DNA of 64,000 nucleotides from Halobacteriovorax sp. (GCA_002720865.1 PBIO01000009.1:62001-126000), one strand, 5' to 3'; positions 50,166 through 59,225 are shown, counted from the first letter of the stretch. A program made the numbers and translations. The notes: generated by a model not told the origin, from the sequence alone.

Positions 50166-51305
50166 ATGAAAAAAATAATAGTCCTTTTTTTATTTTTACC
50201 CATCTATGCTTTTGCCTTGGAACTGCCTAAAACATTACTTGTGCCCAAATCAAAATCTCATATAAAGCTGATAGTTAATCGTCTCGATGCAAAGCTAATG
50301 GAATCAAAACTTAGATCATTTGTGAAGTGCTGTAGACCTTCTAGAATGGTAGGAACCAGTGGGCATAAAGATGCTGTCCCTTATTTGATAGATCAGATTA
50401 AAAAATCTGATAAAAAAGGAAGTGGGGTTTTAATTGTAGACCCTTTTAAACCTGACGTGGTTCACGCTATGGAAATGTATCAAGAAGACTTTAAAAGGGA
50501 GATAGAACAAAAATTACCCCCAACGGACCCACAATATAAAAAGTGGAAATCTTTTACGGATAGTATGGTGGGGGCCCTAACTCAAGTTCAGGCTATCGAG
50601 GGAAGAAATATAATTTGGGAAAAAAAGGGCTTTATCGAGCCTAACTCCGTCATCACAATTGGTGCCCACTTTGATACTATTGCCCACGATGAAAAAACTA
50701 AAATTATAGATGCAAGATCAAATCAACCAGGTGCCGATGACAACGGGTCGGCCGTGGCCCTGGCCTTGGGCCTAATTGAAGTGCTCTCTGCTCTTGATTT
50801 ACCAAAAACAGTTCGGGTGGTGTTTTTTGACTATGAGGAAATGGGCTTCTTAGGAAGTAGAGCCTATATAAGAAAATACCGAAAGCAGATGAAAAAACAA
50901 AAGTTTGCTGGGTTTGTGAACCTTGAAATGCTTGGGCATGATAGTAAACGCGGTGACAAAGAGAAAAAATATGGGAATTTTAAGGCCTATATTAGAGAAG
51001 AGAAAGTTACGGGACATGCCAAAGATAAGCAGCTCTACGAGGTCCTTAATAAAGCAGGAAAAGATATGACCAGTAAGGTGAAGTTTAAGCTAAGCGCAAA
51101 TGGATTTAAGTCTTCGGACCATATCAACTTTTGGGGTGAGGGCTTTGCTGCGGTAACTTTTACTCAAAATTGGGAATCTGACTTAAATCCCAGATATCAT
51201 AGCAGTGATGATTTCCCTGAAACCTTAAATTTAAGGACCTGGTACGCCTCTTATCAGTATATTACAGGTGCAACCCTTTCATGGGCCTTCGACATTCTTA
51301 AATAA
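50166..51305 (+). CDS. Exported M28-family zinc metallopeptidase (aminopeptidase-like)
   Basis: A signal peptide (MKKIIVLFLFLPIYAFA) precedes an M28 catalytic domain. The zinc sites are GAHFDT (His168), GADDNGS (Asp191), DYEEMG (Glu224-Glu225, catalytic base and ligand), a LEMLGHD segment, and the late His in YHSSDD. It removes N-terminal residues from peptides in the periplasm or prey. Residues 50-150 form an N-terminal lysine-rich extension with two adjacent cysteines (KCCRP). The gene starts two bases after the MnmA-like gene and lies 20 bases before the mnmA ATG, so the three are one transcript. Confidence 0.9.
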   Translation: MKKIIVLFLFLPIYAFALELPKTLLVPKSKSHIKLIVNRLDAKLMESKLRSFVKCCRPSRMVGTSGHKDAVPYLIDQIKKSDKKGSGVLIVDPFKPDVVHAMEMYQEDFKREIEQKLPPTDPQYKKWKSFTDSMVGALTQVQAIEGRNIIWEKKGFIEPNSVITIGAHFDTIAHDEKTKIIDARSNQPGADDNGSAVALALGLIEVLSALDLPKTVRVVFFDYEEMGFLGSRAYIRKYRKQMKKQKFAGFVNLEMLGHDSKRGDKEKKYGNFKAYIREEKVTGHAKDKQLYEVLNKAGKDMTSKVKFKLSANGFKSSDHINFWGEGFAAVTFTQNWESDLNPRYHSSDDFPETLNLRTWYASYQYITGATLSWAFDILK

Positions 51306-51325
51306 TTTCGCTATATCTTTTGACC

Positions 51326-52507
51326 ATGGATCAGCTAATTAAAAGCAAAATTGCGGGAAAAGACCCCTCTGAACTCACTGTAGTAGTGGGAATGAGCGGT
51401 GGTGTTGACTCCTCAGTTACGGCAGCTCTTTTAAAAGAGTGGGGCTTTAATGTTATTGGTTTATTCATGAAAAACTGGGAAGAGAAAGACGAGAATGGTG
51501 TCTGCAATTCCTCAAAAGAGTATGCCGATGTTATTAGTGTCTGTGAAAAGCTCGACCTTCCTTATTATTCAGTTGAGTTTGTAAAGGAATACCGTGAGAA
51601 CGTTTTTTCTCACTTTGTGGAAGAGTACAAAGCCGGTTATACACCAAATCCAGATATCCTCTGTAATAGAGAAATAAAATTTAAAGTCTTCTTTGAAAAA
51701 GCTCTTGAGCTAGGAGCAGATTTCCTTGCAACGGGACATTACTGCCAAACAGCTAAGCTTGACGGAGAAAATCGACTCTTAAAAGGACTAGATAAAAATA
51801 AAGACCAAAGTTATTTTTTATATACCAATAAAGATATAATCCTTGAAAAAGTCCTTTTTCCAATTGGGGGACTTGAAAAATCTGAAGTTAGAGACATCGC
51901 AAATAAGTACAATCTTTCCACGGCAGAAAAAAAAGACTCCACCGGAATTTGTTTTATAGGAGAAAGAAACTTTAAAAACTTTTTGTCTAACTATATAGAC
52001 TTTGAAGAAGGGGAATTTGTAACTCTCTCGGGAGAAGTGGTGGGGCGCCACAGTGGTCTGAGCTTTTATACCTTAGGACAAAGAAAAGGCCTGGGCCTTG
52101 GGGGACCAGGAGAGCCTTGGTATGTTGTGGCAAAAGATATTGAAAATAATAAAGTCATTGTAGAAAGAGGAGAGTTTCATCCGGCGATGTACTGTGATGA
52201 GCTTACGGCCACTGAGCTTAGTTTTGTTAGTGGTGAATTTAACCTAGAGCTTCCTTTTAAATGCAAAGCTAAGGTTCGTTATAGGCAGCAAGATCAGGAC
52301 TGCCAAATCGTCTCTTTTGATGGAGATGAGTTGAAAGTCATTTTTGATGACCCTCAAAGGGCCGTGACCCCAAGACAGTCTATCGTTTTTTATACAGAAA
52401 TGGATGGTCAATCAGTATGTCTAGGTGGAGCTCTTATAAAAGCGCCTGGACCTTCTTATTTTGACAGAGGGATTGAATTACCAAAGGGAAGGGTCGTTCA
52501 GGTCTAA
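51326..52507 (+). CDS. mnmA: tRNA-specific 2-thiouridylase
   Basis: The PP-loop GMSGGVDSSV, the catalytic TPNPDILCNREIK (Cys113), ATGHYC, and DSTGICFIGERNF (Cys209) are all present, followed by the C-terminal barrel with GLGLGGPGEPWYV. It installs the 2-thio group on wobble uridine of tRNA for Lys, Glu and Gln. I start at the ATG giving MDQLIKSK. A TTG two codons upstream is also open. Its 3' end overlaps by 30 bases with the opposite-strand Cys-rich gene. It is the intact relative of the cysteine-less paralogue encoded two genes upstream. Confidence 0.95.
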   Translation: MDQLIKSKIAGKDPSELTVVVGMSGGVDSSVTAALLKEWGFNVIGLFMKNWEEKDENGVCNSSKEYADVISVCEKLDLPYYSVEFVKEYRENVFSHFVEEYKAGYTPNPDILCNREIKFKVFFEKALELGADFLATGHYCQTAKLDGENRLLKGLDKNKDQSYFLYTNKDIILEKVLFPIGGLEKSEVRDIANKYNLSTAEKKDSTGICFIGERNFKNFLSNYIDFEEGEFVTLSGEVVGRHSGLSFYTLGQRKGLGLGGPGEPWYVVAKDIENNKVIVERGEFHPAMYCDELTATELSFVSGEFNLELPFKCKAKVRYRQQDQDCQIVSFDGDELKVIFDDPQRAVTPRQSIVFYTEMDGQSVCLGGALIKAPGPSYFDRGIELPKGRVVQV

Positions 52508-52687
52508 TCCTTTTTTCTTTGAGGCCTTTCTTTCTTCAAATGCTATGCACTCCTGTCCAGTTTCCTGTTTAACTAACATCGATGGCATTTTTGCACTTTG
52601 AAAGCCAAACTTTCTACAGCCCCTCGGTCTTTGAGGGTCGTAAGTTGAAAAGTAGTGAACGCATTTGATGCATTTAACGTTACTCAT
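52478..52687 (-). CDS. Short conserved Cys-containing protein (UDG-associated type)
   Basis: The 69-residue protein has two N-terminal cysteines (VKCIKCVHYFSTYDP), one in RPRGCRKFGFQS, and one in GQECIAFEERK. This pattern (Cys-x2-Cys...DP..P.GC+.FGF+S...PS..V...G..C..F) matches short proteins often labelled uracil-DNA glycosylase in databases. It has none of the uracil glycosylase catalytic motifs, so I call it only a Cys-rich, possibly zinc-binding, small protein. The family name is from memory and unchecked. Its 3' end overlaps mnmA by 30 bases. Confidence 0.6.
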   Translation of the reverse strand: MSNVKCIKCVHYFSTYDPQRPRGCRKFGFQSAKMPSMLVKQETGQECIAFEERKASKKKGLDLNDPSLW

Positions 52688-52881
52688 ACTTCTATTCTAT
52701 CAAAATAAAACAAGCTCTATTTAAAGGGGAACAATGTTTCGACACTGTCTAAATTTTAGCTAGTTATGACCCAAAATAGAAGCTCTAAGTTATTGTTTTT
52801 ACTCAAGGGGTGCCAAGAAAAGATGGCATAGTATTCGCAGTAAAAGAGTAGGCTTGGAGAGGCCTAGAAAAGGTGAATTGA

Positions 52882-53250
52882 ATGTCCGATATGAAAAATA
52901 AGAATAGAGTTTTTGACGAGAATGTCGTTATGTTTCCTGCGTCCAAAAACTTTCCCCCAGCTGTTGATTCTGTCGATCTCCATGATGATCCTCTAGAGGC
53001 CCTGTTAAATGAGTTTAGCGATGTTCTAGATAATGACTTAGATAATGAACTCGAAGCTGAGCTTGAAGAAATCGCTAGAGAACAGGCTAATATCCAGTAT
53101 CAAAACCAAACTCTCTTAAATTTGGCGCAAATGGATCAGGATGAACTTAGTGAAACGATCAGTAAACAAATGGACGTTTTAAAAGAAACCCAGCAAAGAA
53201 TTAGTTACTTACTTAAAGAGATTGATTCCTATATGCCTGGTAAAAGATAA
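52882..53250 (+). CDS. Small acidic coiled-coil protein
   Basis: The 122-residue protein is cytosolic and acidic. It has an Asp/Glu-Leu-rich central segment (LLNEFSDVLDNDLDNELEAELEEIAREQ) followed by a Gln-rich helix (ANIQYQNQTLLNLAQMDQDEL) and an amphipathic end. The heptad-like Leu spacing suggests a coiled coil. I do not recognise it. AAGGTG lies six bases before the ATG. It is transcribed alone, between a small Cys-rich gene and a glycan-modification cluster. Confidence 0.72.
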   Translation: MSDMKNKNRVFDENVVMFPASKNFPPAVDSVDLHDDPLEALLNEFSDVLDNDLDNELEAELEEIAREQANIQYQNQTLLNLAQMDQDELSETISKQMDVLKETQQRISYLLKEIDSYMPGKR

Positions 53251-53278
53251 AATCTTCAAAATTACCTTCAAAATATTA

Positions 53279-53297
53279 ACCGAGCTCGCTGCTCGGT
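53279..53297 (+). terminator. GC-rich hairpin after the acidic coiled-coil gene
   Basis: The arms ACCGAGC (53279-53285) and GCTCGGT (53291-53297) pair perfectly around TCGCT. The following sequence (CAGTGTTTGG) lacks a proper T-run, so it is a weak or factor-assisted terminator. Confidence 0.45.
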
Positions 53298-53380
53298 CAG
53301 TGTTTGGCAGTTATTTCCTCGCCGTTTCTAGAGGGGCTTTATGATAAAATCTAGACAGGTTTTGATAGAAGGGAGTCCTC

Positions 53381-53620
53381 TTGAATATTTTAAATTTAAT
53401 CCTATTTTCATTTTTCGTTTCTCTAATTCCGGCTAGTGCTTTTGCCTATATTGACCCTGGTACGGGAGGAATTATTGTTCAAGTTATTCTCGGTGGAATC
53501 GGCGGTTTGATTCTCTTTTTCAAGCTTTATTGGAAAAAAGTGAAGTCATTCTTTTCTAAAGAAGAAAAACCGGAAGAATCTAAAGCTGTTCAGGAAGATG
53601 AACAGAAAAAGAGCGCTTAA
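53381..53620 (+). CDS. Small membrane protein with YIDPGTGG motif
   Basis: A TTG start is supported by GGGAG six bases upstream. The 79 residues begin with a hydrophobic stretch MNILNLILFSFFVSLIPASA, possibly a signal peptide, and continue AYIDPGTGGIIVQVILGGIGGLILFFK, a second membrane helix, with a basic then acidic tail. The YIDPGTG[GS] motif is shared by small proteins that I recall beside polysaccharide or sulfatase-like genes. Its stop overlaps the ATG of the next gene (TAATG), so it belongs to that cluster. It is likely an accessory to a membrane-bound glycan or lipid-modifying complex. Confidence 0.8.
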   Translation: MNILNLILFSFFVSLIPASAFAYIDPGTGGIIVQVILGGIGGLILFFKLYWKKVKSFFSKEEKPEESKAVQEDEQKKSA

Positions 53621-54987
53621 TGAGTGCGGCCATGAAGTATGATGAAGGTTCCTTCAAAGATCCGTCCGGTAGAGTTTTTTATCTAGATGGTGAGGTTTAT
53701 CGTTCAGCTGATAGTGAGACGATCAAAACCTTAAAAGAATTTTTTGTATCAAATAGCTTCGAGAAAATTAAGTCCTATCTTATAGAAACAAAGTTTGTTT
53801 CAAACCCTGAAGGTGATGGTGAAGTCCTTTGGCATAAAAAGGTATCCCATTTTAGCTATTGCTATGAATGGACTCCAGAACAACTTAAAGATGCAGCCCT
53901 GGCCACTATAGAGATTCAATTGGCTCTACTGGAAGACGGCTATACTTTAAAAGACGCTACTCCATTTAATATCTGTTTTATCTCAGGTCAGCCTAAGTTT
54001 ATTGATCTGCCTAGTATTTGTAAAATGGAAGAAGGTAGTGCTTGGTCAGCCTTTACAGAATATTTAGAAAATTTTGTCTACCCACTAATGGCCTTTGAGT
54101 ATTTAAAAATACCAGTTAACAAATTCACTATGAGTGAAATGGGTAAAATTAATATGGAAGAAGCCTCTGCGCTTTTTCAAAAATTTTCTTTTCTAAAGCC
54201 TGGAGTTCTTAAATATATTAGAATTCCAAATTACTTTCGAAATAAAGCTCAAAAAGATGAGACCGTAAATACAGTCGATAAACAGACCAAGGTTCCAAAG
54301 TCAGTTATCGTAAATAATTGTCGAGGGTTAAAAGACTTTGTAAGCGGATTAAAGTTAAATTTTAACTCAACACATTGGGTTTCCTATAAAGAAACTCGAA
54401 CTTATAGTAGCGATGATAAAAACCAAAAGGCAGAATTTATTAGAGGCTACCTAAAAGACGCTAACTTCAAAACAGGTCTAGATATCGGTGCTAATACTGG
54501 TGAGTACTCTAAACTTCTTTCCGAATTCTGTAAGGACGTTGTAGCCGTAGAATACGACCAGCAATGCTGTGATCGTATCTATCAAATGACAAAGGAAGAA
54601 AAACTTCCCATCTTACCCATACAAATGAACTTCTCATCACCAACACCAGCTATGGGCTGGGCCAATGTGGAAAGAAAAAGTTTTATGGAGAGATTTGAAT
54701 CAAGTGATATCGTTCTGGCATTAGCTGTAATACATCATTTAAGAATTACTAATAATGTCCCACTGGATTTGGTCATCAAATCCTTTGCTAGACTTGGTAA
54801 GAGAATGGTTATTGAGTGGGTTCCAGAAACAGATGTTATGGTAAAAAAACTTCTAGAAAGAAGAGAGAACACCTATACAGATTATACAGAAGAAGGCTTT
54901 CAAAACGCATTAAAAACATATTTTAAGATAGAAGAAGTTGTGGAATTGTCTCAGGGTAGAAAGCTCTTTGGCTGCACAGTAAAATGA
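53620..54987 (+). CDS. SAM-dependent methyltransferase with kinase-like N-terminal part
   Basis: The 455-residue protein has a C-terminal methyltransferase domain from about residue 285: TGLDIGANTGEYSKLLSEFC (motif I), then VVAVEYDQQCC and LALAVIHHLRI. The N-terminal 200 residues include DGYTLKDATPFNICF...PKFIDLPS, with a DxxxxN and a later D spacing like the catalytic loop of small-molecule kinases. This pairing resembles the NoeA-like or nodulation-type methyltransferases I recall near polysaccharide genes. It overlaps its neighbours by one base (TAATG) and four bases (ATGA). Confidence 0.82.
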   Translation: MSAAMKYDEGSFKDPSGRVFYLDGEVYRSADSETIKTLKEFFVSNSFEKIKSYLIETKFVSNPEGDGEVLWHKKVSHFSYCYEWTPEQLKDAALATIEIQLALLEDGYTLKDATPFNICFISGQPKFIDLPSICKMEEGSAWSAFTEYLENFVYPLMAFEYLKIPVNKFTMSEMGKINMEEASALFQKFSFLKPGVLKYIRIPNYFRNKAQKDETVNTVDKQTKVPKSVIVNNCRGLKDFVSGLKLNFNSTHWVSYKETRTYSSDDKNQKAEFIRGYLKDANFKTGLDIGANTGEYSKLLSEFCKDVVAVEYDQQCCDRIYQMTKEEKLPILPIQMNFSSPTPAMGWANVERKSFMERFESSDIVLALAVIHHLRITNNVPLDLVIKSFARLGKRMVIEWVPETDVMVKKLLERRENTYTDYTEEGFQNALKTYFKIEEVVELSQGRKLFGCTVK

Positions 54988-56486
54988 AATCATTTTTTTA
55001 TTCTTTCTTAGCTTGCACAGCAGCGACGGTAACCCCGGTCCTAATGTCAATGGAGGGTCATGGTCGCTTTTTTGAAAGACCTATGCTGGTCGTCTTAGCA
55101 CTAATATTAATATCTGCCACTATAGCCGTTCCCCTTTCAAGGGTTAAGATACCTTTGTTAAAAGCGATCGGTTTGTTTATCTTAATTCTCGTTGCTGCGA
55201 ACTCCATTCTTGTTAGATCCACTCTGTGGATGACACTTCCACTTTGGAAAGTTTTGATACCTCTATTGGCCCTAGTCATAACGGGGCTTCTTGTTAAGTT
55301 TATGAATAAAGAGAATCTCCGCTTTACGGTGACCCTTTTTTCAAGCCTTTATTTACTCTCTGGCCTTATTGGTTACTTAAAGATGCCAACGGCATTCTCG
55401 ACGCCTCAATTTGAGGCCGTATACAAAGAGAAGCCTGTTACGAATCTAAAGGTTATTCATTTTGTTTTGGATATGTTTAGCAAAAACTACTTAGATCAAA
55501 ATTCAGATAGGGTACTTAAGGCGGCCAATGAACTAACTAAGAAATACTCACTTACCCAGTATCAAAATCATTTCGCCATTTTCTCTGATACATTTTTAGC
55601 AATTCCTCAAATTTTAGGACAGGAAAAACAAAAGAGATCGACACATAATATAATGACCACAGTAGACGATAATCATTTTAAAGATTTTTATGCAAAGGGA
55701 TCATTTGTTTATTTAGTGGGGGATACTCTTCCTTACTGTAGCCATTACGGAAAGTGGACTCATCGTTGTAGAACAAAGGTAGGGGGATACTTCTTCGCTG
55801 AACTTCGCTCCGCTCTTGCACTATATCTTTATATGCTGCATCCTAGATTCATCAAAGGAATCTTTGGCACAGATGTTAACCAGGTGGTTTTGGACGCCCC
55901 TACTAGCGGGAAAAACTTACTCGAAAGTTTTGAAAAGGATTTAGACCTCTTTAAAAATAAGAAAAGCTTTTATGCCTATGTTCATACGGTGATCCCTCAT
56001 AGACCTTTTCAATATGACAGTGAGTGTATCTACCGAAAAGAATGGAAGGGTAAGGATTACTTATTCACAGGAGAAAAAGAGCAATTAAATAGATTTGAAG
56101 AGCAAAGTCTTTGTGTTTTAAAAAAGATTGATTCAATACTTGGAAAACTAAAGGACAATGGAGTTCTCTCTAAAACCAAAATCTTAATTCAATCTGATCA
56201 TGGGCGAATGGCCTCTAAAATCCTTGATGGTAGAAAACATTTAGAAACCGATATAGGCTATGCAAGTAAGATCTATACTTGGACCAAATCCAGCGGTCAA
56301 GATACTGCTCTTTTTGAAGATAAACTGACTTCAAATTTTAATACTAAAGATTTTGTAAGAACTCATAATACTAAGCTTCAGGCGCAAAAGAAGATTTCCT
56401 TTTTTCTCTACTCATCACCCAAATTCCCGATTCAGCTTTACGAATCAGACAATGGTTTGAACTGGGACTTTATAAAGGATCTTTAG
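54984..56486 (+). CDS. Membrane-anchored alkaline-phosphatase-superfamily enzyme (sulfatase/phosphotransferase type)
   Basis: The first 135 residues hold four or five membrane helices (SFLACTAATVTPVLM, MLVVLALILISATIAV, AIGLFILILVAANSIL, VLIPLLALVITGLLV, and SLYLLSGLIGYL). A periplasmic domain then starts KVIHFVLDMFSKNYL, where the Asp fits the first metal ligand. HTVIPHRPFQ and ILIQSDHGRM match the later ligands of sulfatases and phosphoglycerol or phosphoethanolamine transferases. It probably modifies an envelope glycan or lipid. It follows the methyltransferase with ATGA overlap, closing the cluster. The transferred group is unknown. Confidence 0.82.
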   Translation: MKSFFYSFLACTAATVTPVLMSMEGHGRFFERPMLVVLALILISATIAVPLSRVKIPLLKAIGLFILILVAANSILVRSTLWMTLPLWKVLIPLLALVITGLLVKFMNKENLRFTVTLFSSLYLLSGLIGYLKMPTAFSTPQFEAVYKEKPVTNLKVIHFVLDMFSKNYLDQNSDRVLKAANELTKKYSLTQYQNHFAIFSDTFLAIPQILGQEKQKRSTHNIMTTVDDNHFKDFYAKGSFVYLVGDTLPYCSHYGKWTHRCRTKVGGYFFAELRSALALYLYMLHPRFIKGIFGTDVNQVVLDAPTSGKNLLESFEKDLDLFKNKKSFYAYVHTVIPHRPFQYDSECIYRKEWKGKDYLFTGEKEQLNRFEEQSLCVLKKIDSILGKLKDNGVLSKTKILIQSDHGRMASKILDGRKHLETDIGYASKIYTWTKSSGQDTALFEDKLTSNFNTKDFVRTHNTKLQAQKKISFFLYSSPKFPIQLYESDNGLNWDFIKDL

Positions 56487-56604
56487 GTTAAAATCTCTAA
56501 AAATATTCAGTAAATTCAGACATTTAACAACTGTTTTATATGTGATGTGCATTTTAATTTGGGGTTAATTAGCTTAGACTTCTCCCTAGAGAACCGGAGG
56601 GGAT

Positions 56605-57816
56605 ATGATAGACGTCAAAACGGCCGAAGAGCTGGTTAAGCGCTATTGCATCAAGCTTAAGACTGAGCTTGTTCATTTAAGTGATTTAGGGGGGAGAGTT
56701 TTAAGCTCACCTATAAAATCCGCTCGTGTACAGCCTCCATTTAATAGAGTGGCCATGGATGGAATTGCCATACGCTACAAAGATAGAAACTTAAAATCTT
56801 TTGAGCTCAAAGGTATTCAAAAGGCCGGAAGCCCTCCACTTACAATAAACTCAGAAAAGGTTGCCATTGAGATCATGACCGGGGCTCCGCTTCCTAAAGG
56901 ATTTGATACGGTTGTTCCTTATGAAAGGATTCAGATAGAAAATGGAATAGCAAAATTAGAAGAAGCTTACCCTATAGAAGAAAAACAAAATATTCATTTT
57001 GAAGGCAGTGATTACTCAGAGGGCAAAATCCTTTTAGAAAAAGGGCTGCGCCTAAACTCTGCGGCTATTGCTATTATAGCAAGTCAAGGACTTGAAAAAG
57101 CTGAAGTGTATAAATTACCAAAAATTGCCATAATAAGCACCGGTGATGAATTAATAGAGCCAGGTAAGGCCTGCGAGCCATGGCAGATATGGAAATCAAA
57201 TGTCTTTGCAATTCAGTCTGAGTTAAAATCCTTTGGAGTTCCTGAAAAAAATATAACACTCTTTCATCTTGAAGATAAAAGAGAAGAGGTCTTTGAAAAC
57301 CTTAAGAAGATTTTAAATGAATATGATGGGCTTATTATTTCCGGCGGCGTCTCGATGGGGAAATATGATTTCGTCCAAGCTGTCATGAATGATCTTGGGG
57401 TTGAGCAAATCTTTTATAAGATTACTCAAAAACCAGGAAAACCAATGTTCTTTGGGAAAGGTCAAAATTCTCAAGCGGTTTTTGCTCTTCCAGGAAACCC
57501 AGTCTCGGCCTTAGTTTGCATGCGCCGTTATGTAATTCCAAGCCTAGAGTCGTCATTAAAATCTCAAGCTAAAGTAAACTATGTTCAGCTTACTGAAGAT
57601 ATAAGTTTTAAAAAGGAATTTAGCTTTTTTAAGGCGGTCAAGATTCACTCAAATAAAAATGCTGAGCTTTTGGCAACGCCTATTAGCTCAAATGGCTCCG
57701 GGGATTTCTCTAGCCTTGGTGGTAGTGACGGGTTTATTGAGCTGCCTGCTGAGGATCCTATCCATAAAGCCGGAGACTCCTTTAAGTTCTTTCCTTGGAA
57801 AGGGGGAGTTCTTTGA
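56605..57816 (+). CDS. moeA: Molybdopterin molybdenumtransferase
   Basis: The 403-residue protein has the MoeA features PFNRVAMDGIAI, IEIMTGAPLPKGFDTVVPYE, PKIAIISTGDELIEPG, LIISGGVSMGKYDFV and ALPGNPVSALVCMRRYV. It inserts molybdate into adenylylated molybdopterin. Length and motifs match E. coli MoeA. GGAGG lies seven bases upstream of the ATG. It opens the seven-gene Moco operon, and its stop overlaps the moaA TTG start (TTGA). No MogA/MoaB adenylyltransferase or Mod transporter is seen in the window. Confidence 0.95.
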   Translation: MIDVKTAEELVKRYCIKLKTELVHLSDLGGRVLSSPIKSARVQPPFNRVAMDGIAIRYKDRNLKSFELKGIQKAGSPPLTINSEKVAIEIMTGAPLPKGFDTVVPYERIQIENGIAKLEEAYPIEEKQNIHFEGSDYSEGKILLEKGLRLNSAAIAIIASQGLEKAEVYKLPKIAIISTGDELIEPGKACEPWQIWKSNVFAIQSELKSFGVPEKNITLFHLEDKREEVFENLKKILNEYDGLIISGGVSMGKYDFVQAVMNDLGVEQIFYKITQKPGKPMFFGKGQNSQAVFALPGNPVSALVCMRRYVIPSLESSLKSQAKVNYVQLTEDISFKKEFSFFKAVKIHSNKNAELLATPISSNGSGDFSSLGGSDGFIELPAEDPIHKAGDSFKFFPWKGGVL

Positions 57817-58754
57817 AGAAACTTATTGATCCCCATGGAAGGCATATTCATAAATTAAGACTTGGTCTACTTGATGCTTGTAATTTTCGCTGCGTTTATT
57901 GTATGCCTCAGAATCCAAAATTTATGGAAAAATCTAAACTTTTAAAAAGGGAAGAGATTTTTCGTCTATCTAAGGCCTTGGTGAAGTTTGGGATTGATGA
58001 AATTAGGCTAACCGGTGGAGAGCCAACACTTAGATCAGACTTTTTAAATATAGTAAGAGACCTTTCAGAATTAAGCCTTAGCAAATTTGGTTTTACGACG
58101 AATGGATTAAATATAGACAAGCTATTGCCTGAGTTAAAATCGACAAAGATCAAAAATATTAATTTTAGTTTAGATAGCCTTAATAAGGTTGGCTTTCATA
58201 AGATGACCGGCTCCTCTCAACTTGAGAAGGTTCTAGAGGCCATTTTTATGGCAAAAGAGCTGGGCTTTAATGTCAAACTTAATGCCGTTCTAATGAAAGG
58301 GATTAATGATCGAGAAGTGAATGACTTTTTAGATTTTTCAGCCAGCTACGATATCGAAGTTAGGTTTTTAGAACTTATGAGAATTGGAGAGGCTAGAGAG
58401 AGTTTTGATAAATATTTTATAAGCGCTGGGGAGATAATTAAAAGACTTGAAGCCAAGGCCGTGTTAGCTCCTGTGAAAAGGCCAGTTGATTCTACTTCTT
58501 TTAATTATGAGCTCAAAAACGGGGCCCAGGTAGGTTTTATTGCCTCGGAGTCGAGACCTTTTTGCGGTGGCTGTTCTAGACTTAGGCTATCACCGGAAGG
58601 CTCCCTTAGACCATGTCTTATGAAATCTGAGGGGTATTCCCTTGTTGGCAAAACTGAAGATGAAATATTAGAGCTTTTATATAAAACAATGGCCTTAAAA
58701 CCTACGGATCGAATTTACGAGGTTTCTGAGTCTATGAACATAATAGGAGGCTAG
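57813..58754 (+). CDS. moaA: GTP 3',8-cyclase
   Basis: I choose the TTG at 57813, preceded by GGGGGAG five bases upstream and overlapping the moeA stop. A TTG six codons earlier is also in frame. The radical-SAM cluster CNFRCVYC and the C-terminal second iron-sulfur site FCGGCSRLRLSPEGSLRPCL are both present, and the chain ends in Gly-Gly as in MoaA. It converts GTP to the 3',8-cyclo intermediate, with MoaC next. Length of about 313 residues fits the family. Confidence 0.95.
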   Translation: MKKLIDPHGRHIHKLRLGLLDACNFRCVYCMPQNPKFMEKSKLLKREEIFRLSKALVKFGIDEIRLTGGEPTLRSDFLNIVRDLSELSLSKFGFTTNGLNIDKLLPELKSTKIKNINFSLDSLNKVGFHKMTGSSQLEKVLEAIFMAKELGFNVKLNAVLMKGINDREVNDFLDFSASYDIEVRFLELMRIGEARESFDKYFISAGEIIKRLEAKAVLAPVKRPVDSTSFNYELKNGAQVGFIASESRPFCGGCSRLRLSPEGSLRPCLMKSEGYSLVGKTEDEILELLYKTMALKPTDRIYEVSESMNIIGG

Positions 58755-59225
58755 ATGAAAGAGTTTAGTCATATAGATAAAAATAATAACCCCTGCATGG
58801 TTGATGTCTCAAAGAAAAATGAAACGACTCGCTTTGCCCATGCCAGAACAGAAGTTTGGCTGCCAAAAGTGATTAGGGATCAGTTTATAGATGGCGATAT
58901 CCAATCAAAAAAAGGTCCTGTTTTTCATACGGCCATTATTGCTGGAACAATGGGACTAAAACAAACATCAAATTTGATTCCTTTTTGTCACCAGCTCAAT
59001 ATTGAAGGCTCAAGTGTAGAGATAAAACTTGAAGGTGAATCTGCTGTAATTGATTGCACCGTTAAGAATACAGGTAAAACAGGAGTAGAGATGGAGGCCC
59101 TTATGGGGGCACAAATAGCTGCTCTTACAATTTATGATATGTGCAAGGCCTTTGGTCACGAGATGCAAATTAGAAATGGGAAATTAATAGAAAAAAGAGG
59201 AGGTAAGAGTGACTATAAAAACTAA
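58755..59225 (+). CDS. moaC: Cyclic pyranopterin monophosphate synthase
   Basis: The ATG directly follows the moaA stop. The 156-residue protein has the MoaC motifs MVDVSKKNETTRFAHARTEVWL, NLIPFCHQL (where MoaC proteins read IPLCHPL) and TGVEMEALMGAQIAALTIYDMCKA. It makes cPMP from the MoaA product. It ends GGKSDYKN and overlaps the mobA start by 17 bases. Confidence 0.95.
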   Translation: MKEFSHIDKNNNPCMVDVSKKNETTRFAHARTEVWLPKVIRDQFIDGDIQSKKGPVFHTAIIAGTMGLKQTSNLIPFCHQLNIEGSSVEIKLEGESAVIDCTVKNTGKTGVEMEALMGAQIAALTIYDMCKAFGHEMQIRNGKLIEKRGGKSDYKN

